Below are positions 54,859-64,000 of a stretch of DNA of 64,000 nucleotides, piece by piece. This DNA comes from Rhabditoides inermis. Taxonomy: Eukaryota; Nematoda; Chromadorea; Rhabditida; Rhabditidae. The stretch lies in assembly GCA_963966185.1 (NCBI GenBank), contig CAWZYM010000350.1, positions 158,501-222,500 on the forward strand, given 5' to 3'. Below the pieces are notes generated by a model that did no database searches, had not been told where the DNA came from, and saw only the letters and a program-made list of their open reading frames with translations. Position 1 is the first letter of the stretch, and every line of letters starts with the position of its first letter. Made by a program: the position numbers and the translations under genes.

Positions 54859-55748
54859 TGCTGGAAAAGCTGGAACATAACAAAAAAGATTATTTGTTTC
54901 CGATCACGGACATCCGTAACCAACGATAGTTCTTCGAAACCAGCAACGCGGATTCGTTGATTTTCCCACGCAACACAGTAATTATTTGATGATAACAAAA
55001 GATCACTTCGTACATGCCTGAGTCCTGTGAGTGCCGTCTTTGAACGGCGACCGACCGATCGGTTGTTTTTGTTGTTTGTTTACCTGTTTATTATTTCTTG
55101 TCTTAAATGTTTCTGGCGTCACGTGTTTGTTATCTTATCCACTCAAATGATGCTCATACTGTTTTCTTTTTTCGGAAAATCTTTCGATGACGTTGTCAAA
55201 ATGGCGATACATTCGATTTTTGACGACGCTGCACGATACTTACACTTTTAACTTTGAGAATGAAACGCGAAATGAATATCGGTCTCCAAAATAGGAGATA
55301 CGTTGTCAGTTGTCAGCGATATGCCATAAATGATAGGGAAAGAGAGTAACACTTATTCTTGAACTAATACATTCCGCAGCGACAATGTCTCTATGTTTTT
55401 TGGTAATAGTAGAAGATTAACATAGTGAAACTGTGAGTAAACTGCCAGCACATAACATCAACCATAACTATTGAACGAGATTGATCGATCACACATCTTA
55501 TTGTAGAATACAGATAACAAAAAATAGAAAATAAGTCGAATAAAGTGAGTAAATGAGTGAATCTAAAAGTAGTGTTTCCGTCTAAATTAGAACTATACGA
55601 AGACGAATTCAAATCTTCCGGGACAGCGTATCAAAAAAATGTCAGAGCAAGAAAACAACAATCATATTAACTAACATAATCTATGATCACGTTCACGTTT
55701 CCACTATCAACCGACGAGATTGGAGAAGGTCCAAAATAGATGATGAAG

Positions 55749-55811
<63 letters not shown>

Positions 55812-56658
55812 GAGAGAAAGAGAGAAAGAGAGAAAGAGAGAAAGAGAGATACAGAGATAGAGAGATAGAGAGAGAATAGTGTGTAATTGGCATTTTAATG
55901 TCATCTTCAGTCGAAAGGCGCACTTCGAAAACACGTGGAACAATTGTACAACTTACTCGATACTACATAAGACTACATAGTAAGCAAATCGTAATGTCCA
56001 CAACGCAGTAACCAGTTCATCGGCACATATAACCTTGATGCAAAGACATGCATTTCAGAAAAAAAACGGAGAGAGAAAGAGAGAGAAAAGTAGGTGAGAA
56101 GGTAGGGAAAGAACACACAATCGACACATCGGATTCGGAAACCAACGCAGACCTCCGCAATCGTTTGGTAGCGCATGAATGTTGCATAAACTGACACGTA
56201 TAGAGTGCGAGGTTTATCGGATTAATCCGATTCAACGGGCGGACAGATTCCTGGATCGTGAAGTTTTACAAAAGTAACGAAAGTGACGTCATCAACAACC
56301 AGCGGTACAAGAAAGGCACAAACAGGTGTGTCACGTCAGGTAGACACTTGCTGAATCAATTCGCAGTGAGACGGCGAGAGAGCGCATAGATCTGAGAGAG
56401 CCAGACACGAGTGCAAATCTTCCGGAACCGGTCGCGCGCGAAACCGCGTCACCCGCCACGCCTCAATAAGACCCGCCCACATTGTAGAATGAATGCATTT
56501 ATTCAGCGTAAGACAACATTAGTACAATTAAAACCATATAAGGAGATCGACCGGGATGTGAGATGGATCAATAATCTGTCAAGGCAGTGGAGAGACTCGT
56601 ATTATTACCGCTTATTACGCGCTATGTACAATCTGTCAATCAATCGATAAATCAATAA
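54859..56658. other. Intergenic region, 1.8 kb
   Basis: Contains a (GA)n/(GAAA) tract at 55751-55875. A minus-strand AATAAA (56498-56503) is a likely poly(A) signal of the next gene. No supported exon is seen. Confidence 0.5.
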
Positions 56659-58578
56659 TTACGTGACGAGCGAGCGAACGTGGCGGAAGATCGACTTGCC
56701 AGTGGTAGGCAGACGACCCATGCGCTGAATCAATCAATACGTTTCTGATTGAATTGATTAATCATTGAGTTCGAAAATCGATCAATAAACGGATTCCAAA
56801 TCAATAAATCGATACCTGCAAGATGGCGTAGTTGTCGTCCTGTGGCAGGTCCAGCGAGGTCGGCTCCGCGTCAAACGGACCTAGGTAGCGGGTGAGAGAC
56901 CTGAAAAAAATGCTATCTGATCAATTCGTTATGACGAGTTCTGGGGGAATTCAAGAGATCTGTCTACACATCTTACAGATTAATTTGTTATGACACGTTC
57001 TAGGGAATTCAATTGATGTGTTTGCAAAAGTTTCAGATAGATTGACCGATTAACTCGTTGTGGCAAGTTCTGGGGAACTCCTTTTTGTGATTCACAATGA
57101 TTCATTAAAGGGAGTGTACACTCTGAATTCCGAAGTTGAGTTAGCACCGGGATGTGAAAATATGTGGAAAACGACTCAGTTTTGTCAATACAACTCTTTG
57201 CTGAAAACGTCTGCAAGTTGGTGAAAATTGAGCGCAAAATGTATCAAAATGCAGAAATTGGTGCCAATTGGTGCCAATTTACAATGTTCAACAGAATTTT
57301 TCACCGACTTATAGTTATCTCCGACACATAGTTGCATTGACAAAAGTACATCATTTTCCACATATGTTCACATCCCGGTGCTAACTCAACTTCGAAATTC
57401 AGAGTGTACACCCCCTTTAATAATCCAGTTCCATGTCGTTACGTTTCACGAGACGATGATTTACGGCGTTGGTGTTGGGAAAGTGATCGTTCGATTTTTT
57501 CGTTCTATCCGCAGACCATAAACATAATCCACAATCAGTCACAGTACCCCAAATTCAACCCACCGTATCAGCTACACTACAGTTAAAGTTGCAGTACCAC
57601 AAGCAATCACAGTACCTCAAATTCGACGTCGATCTACCGTACCAGCTACAGCAACACTAATTACAGTTCCTCGAACTTAACCTAACCTACCGTATCAATC
57701 ACAGTAAAGCTACAGTGCCTCAAATTCACCCCACCGTACTCACTTGGCGAAGTACTCTCCGGGCACGAGTTGGTGTTCGATGGCGGCGTTCAGCTCCTTC
57801 GGGACCACCTGCACGCCCGGCAGGTCCGAGGGCGAGATCGGGCGGCTGGAATCGATAATTCAATCGATATTACACAGTCTACAGGCTACCGAACTACATA
57901 CAATACCGTAATACAAGTGGTAAGATGAGAAGAAGTGACTCACGTCTCCTCCTCCTCCTCCTCCTCCCTCTCCTCCTCCTCCTGCTCCTGCCTGAAGTGC
58001 CGACGAGCCTGCCGCAGAGGCTGTCGCCTGTCAGCCGGGGGCGGGAAAGGGGCAGTGTCCTCATCGTCCGATAGAGACGGCAGAAGGGCGGCGCGCATGT
58101 AGACCGACCTGGACGGGAGAGAAAGTTGTAGGTATACGTTTTTGTTAAATACGTTTGTTGCTTTTTATGTGATGCGAGGACAATTGAGCTGGAAATCGCT
58201 GGGGGCAGTCTTCCCTTGACCACTCGGCGACTCGGCAGAAAGCATAAAAAGTTTCACGCGCAAATGTATGATGCGGATATATTAAAATCGTTTCGGAGGG
58301 AGGGAGAGGGAGAGGGAGAGAGGGGGGAGGAGAGAGGTGGGAGAGAGATTGTCACTCGCGTCTTTTATCCCGAACGATCATCGTTCACCCGATAAGGTGC
58401 GCGGAAGTGAATCCAAATTAGAGAAAGTGTTTGCAAGAAAGCAAGTTTTCCAGTTTCTACACTACATTTCCACTAGACACAGGCAAAAAGGATGTAGCCA
58501 TGTAGCCAATCGATAAACTCACCTCTCCTTGCTGGGTCGGGGATCCATGGGAACGGGCGATTCGACGCGATCGTCCAT
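56659..58578 (-). CDS. Uncharacterised acidic 157-aa protein
   Basis: Five exons (58523-58578, 57944-58108, 57744-57845, 56816-56900, 56659-56724) join in phase. The N-terminus MDDRVESPVPMDPRPSKER is followed by an acidic SLSDDEDTAPF motif, an Arg-rich patch and a run of glutamates (EQEEEEREEEEEEET). Then comes a conserved-looking globular part: PSDLPGVQVVPKELNAAIEH, LVPGEYFAKSLTRYLGPFD, LPQDDNYAILQRMGRLPTTG and the end SIFRHVRSLVT. No signal peptide or transmembrane span is present, so it is probably nuclear or cytoplasmic. The family is unknown to me. Intron 3 carries a TA-duplicating MITE and a degenerate TACAGTA/ACCGTA satellite (57535-57735). TTTCCCGCGC, an E2F-like motif, lies upstream at 58973-58982. 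Confidence 0.75.
57108..57417. mobile_element. MITE with TA target duplication (copy 1)
   Basis: Inverted ends of about 60 bp (left AAGGGAGTGTACACTCTGAA, right arm the complement with CACCCCCTT) are flanked by TA on both sides, and with the adjoining bases by TTAA-like sequence. The interior is AT-rich and non-coding. A diverged copy lies at 63389-63692. TA duplication suggests Tc1/mariner-type mobilisation. Confidence 0.75.
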
Positions 58579-59817
58579 ACTTCTCTCTGCAATCGATAAT
58601 CAATCGATAAATCGATACTCGCTTTAAAACACGAGCGAAAGTTGCGGAAGAGCGTTTCGAATGGATGGAACAGAGCGGACGCGTGTGAGAATGAGAGAGA
58701 GAGTCGAAAGAGCACGCGATCAGAGAGAGGCGAGACGGTTAGAGGAGGTGGGAGAAAGGAAAAGGGAAAAGTGGCGCGAAACGGTGCAGCGAGGGAGAGA
58801 CAAAGAGTGAAGACTGAAACGCTTTCTCATGTTATGTCAGCGATGACGTCATGCGAATGAGTGAAATATCGAAGAATTAAGAAAAAAGAGGGCCTCATGG
58901 GTGCTAGGAAAGAGAAAAAGTGACGGCGAGGTGGCGATATCGAAGAGTAGATCAGAGGGGCAGATCACTCGTTTCCCGCGCGCGCTCACGGCGCAATGGC
59001 GGCAATTCAAATTGCTGATCAGAGGGCACCGCGCCAGAAGTCTGGCTGTAAACGGCATAACAGATTGCATGCGATCTTGTATGATTGTATACACGCACGC
59101 AACAAGAACTCGAGGCTCGAATCAGCGAGTAGGACCAGCTCCATAGCGAACCAAACCATTGGAAGGTGTATAGAGATCCTGGATAAAACTTTTGATTTTG
59201 TATGATTCCATGTTGACTGTTAGGTCACGTGCTCTATGTAGTTCAAGACATCAACAATGTAGACATCTTGCAAAGCAAATTCGGATAATTCTAGAAATAT
59301 CTATTGTTTGATCGACGCCAACCATGTATGACATGGTACATGGTATCAGAGTGTAGCGTGCCGGTTTGCAGGCTCTTGTTCTTGCTGCCACCATCTGACT
59401 GAACCACGGAATCACAGATCAAGTTCTTCCCGTGATCAGTTTCCCGATGGCTATGGCTGTAGGCTGTCGGGGTGAGACCGCGCAGGCAAGTCTTTCTCGA
59501 CAATGTTCCGGCTTTGATCCCATTTGAACCGCGTCAATTCGCCGTAAGTTGTAATTCGATTACGCCGCGTAGCGTTATATTCCCGGTTGTTGCGTGTTGC
59601 AGGCGAGCTCGGTTGATTATTATCGTTATGATGTGAGTGCGAGTTTGATTTGTTTTGTCTACAGTACCCACTTTTTGGTGTCTAGTGTGTTTTCATAACT
59701 GTGAGACTGTATACGCGAAAGTGCACCATTTTATGATTGAGTGGTTGTGTCCTGCAAATCTAATAATCAGTCTTTCATCGTGAAAATGTCTAGTTCGATT
59801 GCATTGTTTCACGAACA
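58579..59817. other. Divergent promoter region
   Basis: 1.2 kb between the acidic 157-aa gene and the four-span membrane gene. Contains GA-rich sequence, the E2F-like TTTCCCGCGC and, at 59338-59350, CATGGTATCAGAG, which resembles an LTR-retroelement primer site without further support. Confidence 0.4.
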
Positions 59818-59992
59818 ATGGCGGTAAGTATCTGGTTTTTTTATTAAAGAAATTTATTTAAAGCAAAAATTGATTCTGTTTTAGATGAACAAAGCACATC
59901 ATGCAAAGTTGACAAGTGAAGACGCCGATTTCTTACGGTACCCTACGGAACTCGTAGATCCCAAAGACGATGACGATTTGGAAAAAGAGGTG

Positions 59993-60038
<46 letters not shown>

Positions 60039-62559
60039 AAATTGACACATGCAAGAATCCTATCATGTCACTTTTTTACAATTCCAAATCAACTTCCGCG
60101 TCGATGTTTCCTTATTGTCATTTCCACGTACAGCTTTTGAAAGGTTTACTGTGATCGTCTCGATTTCGCAATCGTTTCATATATAAGCAGCCGCAACCCT
60201 AATGTTTCAATCATTGTGATTTGCTACGAGTCCACGATTGTAGTGATTGTAGCGAGACTCTCCTTTCTTTTGTAAAAAAATATTTATGAAATACCTAATT
60301 TCATTATTGATATGAAATCTGGCATGGAATGAATGTCCAAATTTCATTTCATTTATTATGTTTTGTTCCATTCTAGTCAACGAAGTAAGCATGGTTCATA
60401 CTGACCATTTAATCCAATCAACTCATCAGACCTCGAAAAAGGAAGTATTTTTTGTCGATGGTCTAGAGAAGTGAACCAAGTGATTCACATGGACCAAGAT
60501 TTCACAATTGTATCTTTTTCGCATTAACTCTTTCTCGAAAATGAACGATACAGTCTCTAATCAGTAACCAGATCAGTGCATTGCCCTTTCGCGGTCTCAG
60601 TGTCAGTGACCACGTTTTCCCTCGTTATTCGAATTAAAAGCGGTCTCATAAAAAGTAGTGATCTACTGATTGACAGATAGACATCAAAGAGACACAAACA
60701 CCGTTCCTCATTTCAATCGTTTCCTTTCTATTCACAATTCGTTTACCTTTGCAAGAGTGTTACCATACTTTACTATACCCTTATCAGTATTTACATATCA
60801 ATAACGTGATACTTGATATGATATTAATATTTTTTTTATTATGCTTCTGATTCTAGGATTTGGATATGGAGCGAGTGTGGCAAACGGATCGCGTTATTTT
60901 CGTTCTCATTTCGGCACAGGTGACCTTTATTATTTATATTTTTCATTTTATCCCATTTTCATTTGCTTTATCAGGTAATTTTCCTCTTCTTCGGCGCGTT
61001 TCAAAACTATGAACGAATGACGACAAACTTCATTTTACGTGAGTTCTACGTTTTGTGATCCCGAAAAGTGTTATTTTCAGAAATGATAGCGATATCTGTG
61101 CTGCACTTCCCAACCTCTGTTCTACTGTTGTTTGGAGTATACTTCAAGAGAGCGTTCATGTTTCTTCCGTATTTGCTGGTGAGTTGAAAATTAATAACTA
61201 ATAAAGATACGTTTCACGCTACACGTATAGCCACCTATTCGATTTGTTTGACAATAGGCTCATTACCGCATAAAAACACACTTAAATAGTCAAAAAAATT
61301 GCCTTACAAAGAAATGACTCGCGTTTATTTCGTCAGGTAGTCTCATCTTGCACATTTTGTTATAGTCGAATTGGCTCTTAGTCAGCATCAGCCATGCACT
61401 CGGCAGTTTGACATGTGCGATCTCTTGTCACCGCGTCTCCACAATCATCGAAAGCAAACATGCGGCAATTGCCACATTTTCCGCGACTTCATGATAATAT
61501 CAATTATAAAAATGAATGCGAGCAAATGTGTTACGACTGCAAATTGATGTTGGTATCTGAACGATTATACTTTCTTCCTCTATCGGAGCAGGTTTGTTTA
61601 GTGTTTTTTGTCTGTTTGACTGTTTCACTCTAAACTCTTGCCCTTTTAATACACACACATGGGCATCATAGGAAACATAACAAAGCTCACGGTAGGATAG
61701 TAAAACTGGGATAAAAAAAGAAACCATCCAGGTCTCGGTGATCTTCCTGTTCGGCCAGTTCATGTTGGTCTTCGTCTCCTCCCTCAACTTCGCCGGATCC
61801 AGGAAGTCACTCGTCCATCCATACGCGTTGAAGGTGCTTCTGCAGGTGGGAAAGAGGCAGGAATAGTGCATGGTCACGGCGCAACGACGTTGTTTCACGC
61901 GCGATTTTGTCTCGGCGTGTGGCCGTCATTCCATCACGCCACGCTTTTCCCGAAATCACGCCGCGTGAAATGAACGCGCGGCAAAAGTCTCGAATTCGAG
62001 AATCCCGAAATAACGCCCGTGGTAGTTGGAGAAGTCAGAAAATCCCGAAACAACGCCGCCGCGCGTTCATTCGGGATTGGAGAGATGAAGCGACCGGTGG
62101 GCCCATAATTATGCAATTTGTTTCGATAATGCCACATGATTTGTCTCATTTCTCAACCGTCTCATTTATGAGAACGCTGAGTGAGATGGTATGTAGTTAC
62201 TTGCTGTTACAACAACAGTAACTGATGCAGGTGGGTGGTGAAGGTAGTCTCTTCAAAGCGCCTTCAAAACGCCTTAAAGTATGTTTTGAAAGCGGGGTTG
62301 TTGAAAAGCAGAATTGTACCTTGTAAGCTGGAAAGCCGGGTTGTCATGCCTGACTGACAGACATGACACGTGACAGGGTTCTCATGTTTGTAAGTGCTTG
62401 TCCACAAATGACACACAATTACAATACACACACACAAAAAATATACTCCAAAAATCGCCCCTGTTCAGACGCTGTTCACCATCTTCTCTTCCTTGCTTCT
62501 ACTGCTCGTCTACAACGCGTTCCGAAAGACGATAGAAATGCAGCCGAGTGCGAAGGTCC

Positions 62560-62594
<35 letters not shown>

Positions 62595-62890
62595 TCTCTC
62601 TCGCTCTCTATTTCCCCTCTCTCTCTCCCTCTCTCCATTCTCTCTCCCTCTCTCCATTCTCTCTCCCTCTCCCTCTCTTTTCTATCCCTCGCAGCCTTCA
62701 CAAACAGCCACAGTTTTACTAATTTGAAGGAAACTGGTTTCAGCGTCGGCAGTCCATCCGCGATATTTTTCGTCCGTCAACTCCCGAATTTTTCAAGCAC
62801 GAAAAAGCCGAGAAAAACGAGAAGAAAGAGGAGAAAGTGCCATACAGTCACGTCATTGTATGCGATGCGAGAGAGGATGAGGACGAGTAG
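59818..62890 (+). CDS. Four-span membrane protein, 227 aa
   Basis: Eight exons (59818-59823, 59885-59989, 60857-60919, 60975-61038, 61081-61178, 61732-61845, 62469-62555, 62744-62890) join in phase. The start ATG is taken at 59818 because an upstream ATG frame hits a stop on splicing. The soluble acidic N-terminus (LVDPKDDDDLEKE) is followed by hydrophobic spans RVIFVLISAQVIFLFFGAF, MIAISVLHFPTSVLLLFGVY, VSVIFLFGQFMLVFVSSLNF and TLFTIFSSLLLLLVYNAF. The C-terminal tail is charged (KHEKAEKNEKKEEKV...REDEDE). Even span number and charged ends suggest both termini face the cytoplasm. I do not recognise the family. Intron 6 contains a GC-rich inverted repeat with TCCCGAAA units. Confidence 0.75.
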
Positions 62891-63177
62891 AATATGCAAT
62901 TGTAAGATTTGTAAATATTGTACATAAAAAATGTATGTTATGTTATATATGTATTGTATTGTGAAAACACTTTTACATGTACTTGCGATTGTCGTAAGTA
63001 TTGTGTTTTGTTGTTTTCACTGGTTACTAGATCATCAAATCATACTTGTTCTGGTTAAAAAAAGACAACATTTGTAACCAACATTTTCTTGTGTGTTACA
63101 ACGAGGTTCTGCCACCGCGCATCAGAAAAGAGATACGTTTTTTTTTTTCGAAAAAGGGAGCATCGACGAAAACCTGT
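62891..63177. other. Convergent spacer
   Basis: Short AT-rich sequence between convergent genes; nothing else is seen. Confidence 0.5.
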
Positions 63178-63975
63178 TTATGCCAGCAACAGCACAATGG
63201 ACATGACAATGTTGACCGTCTGGAAGGCTATCATGGCTATGACGTCGATTCGATCGAAGATTCGCGTCCACTGCAGGGCCACCAGACGGTCCGACCGGCG
63301 CGACCTGTAGACGTCATTCGAATGCAGTTCCCGCCATTTCTCCCGTTCAAATATCCCTGCACCGTTCGCGCACCATGCCTGTCTGTGCACCCGTCACACC
63401 CTCTGATTTTCGAAGTTGAGTTAGCTTCAGGATGTGAAAGTATGTCACAATTATAGTACTTTCTAGAAAAAAAATTATAGTCGCCTTGAAGTGTGTGTAG
63501 TTTGCGCTCGAATACGCTCTTTCAAGAGAAAAGTGTGCCGAAATGTGCGCAAACGTGCACGGTCCTTTTTCTCCAACTTTCCGCCATTTCCGGCATATGG
63601 TCCATTTGACAAAGTGAATCGTTGTTGATATTTTTCACTTTCCGGTGCTGTCTCAACTTCAAAAACCAGAGGGTACACTCCCTTTAAGGGAATACTGTCG
63701 ATGGTCTGGCCAAAAGACATTATATATAGATTTCATGAAACATGTACCACAGCTCATCCAAAGTGTTCGCGAGCAAATTGTGCTCACTGTACAAAAAGAC
63801 AGAGAAGAATTCAGATGTGACAACTGCTTCATGTGTTTTTTAATCAAATGTACTTTCCGACGGAGTACAGTCAGCGAACGGTTAGACCGATCACTTACTT
63901 TAACACGTCAATGATAGCGGACAGCGACGTGTTCGCTGAGTTCGTAGTTTGATCACCCGAACTCTGCTGTTTGAT
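63178..63975 (-). CDS. Probable Cys-loop ligand-gated ion channel, C-terminal exons
   Basis: Two exons are supported: 63899-63975 (IKQQSSGDQTTNSANTSLSA, part of a cytoplasmic loop) and 63178-63382, joined in phase. The latter ends with VALQWTRIFDRIDVIAMIAF and QTVNIVMSIVLLLA before TAA. A Trp and Asp-Arg pair just before a final hydrophobic helix is the usual arrangement ahead of TM4 in pentameric ligand-gated channels (nicotinic, GABA-A and related). The gene continues beyond the right edge, so the ligand-binding domain and pore are not visible and the ligand class cannot be told. A diverged MITE lies in the intron. Confidence 0.5.
63389..63692. mobile_element. MITE copy 2, diverged
   Basis: Shares GAAGTTGAGTTAGC...GGATGTGAAA and, inverted, TTAAAGGGAGTGTACCCTCTG with 57108-57417. 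The left terminus is degraded and no clear TA duplication remains. Confidence 0.55.
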
Positions 63976-64000
63976 CTGGAAATATGAAAACATACACATA

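Noticed and set aside
59338..59350. Copia-like primer-binding site TGGTATCAGAG
   Set aside because: No LTR, no polyprotein fragment and no second copy nearby; an 11-base match is too weak.
1..64000. CRISPR arrays, operons and bacterial elements
   Set aside because: The spaced repeats seen are palindromes, tandem repeats or eukaryotic transposons; all genes have spliceosomal introns.

Overview
The window is nuclear DNA of a nematode. Genes have many short exons with small, phase-consistent GT-AG introns, and the content includes major-sperm-protein (MSP) domain genes, a tomm-20 orthologue, a C-type lectin/CUB secreted protein and a calcineurin-B-like protein. Introns and spacers are full of GA/CT tracts and of short TACAGTA and ATCGAT motifs. 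The exon density fits a Pristionchus-like (diplogastrid) genome, but that is inference.

Layout: 1-4188 (+) MAM-domain extracellular protein, with a tRNA-derived SINE at its left end. 4638-5923 (-) tomm-20. 6408-8189 (-) an uncharacterised gene, an alpha/beta-hydrolase-like gene and a truncated exon duplicate. 8423-9157 and 18082-18942 (+) two MSP-domain paralogues, each with one coding lesion. 9570-10489 a palindromic repeat cluster and a doubtful minus-strand gene. 11471-13690 (+) a decayed RTE-type non-LTR retrotransposon. 15076-15775 (+) a small unknown gene. 16681-17461 (-) an unknown, probably decayed gene. 19613-21929 (-) a calcineurin B homologous protein. 25103-26524 (-) an eIF1AD homologue. 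27141-39297 (+) an F-box gene whose third exon holds a 9.4-kb Gypsy-type LTR retrotransposon (27675-37105, minus orientation). 39533-42775 (-) a 579-aa unknown protein with four repeated exons. 43283-46693 (-) a C-type lectin with two CUB domains. 47223-48760 (+) an unknown gene. 49455-51119 (-) a 135-aa single-CUB paralogue. 53301-54858 (-) a small membrane protein. 56659-58578 (-) an acidic 157-aa protein. 59818-62890 (+) a 227-aa four-span membrane protein. 63178-63975 (-) the 3' end of a probable Cys-loop ligand-gated channel.

Mobile DNA shapes the window. The Gypsy element has two 795-bp LTRs that look identical, a 4-bp ACGA target duplication, separate gag-protease and pol frames, and a diverged LTR-like block between them. 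The most unusual signal is in these LTRs: five successive hairpins, each with the apex GCGTTCGC, whose arms differ between the terminal and internal LTR copies yet stay complementary. This suggests a selected RNA or DNA structure. Non-autonomous elements include a tRNA SINE (8-bp duplication), a hAT-like MITE (8-bp duplication), a TA-duplicating MITE in two copies, a foldback repeat and a CCTGCATGCAGG palindrome family.

Exon coordinates were worked out by hand from splice sites and phase continuity. First exons of several genes are uncertain and no database search was run.
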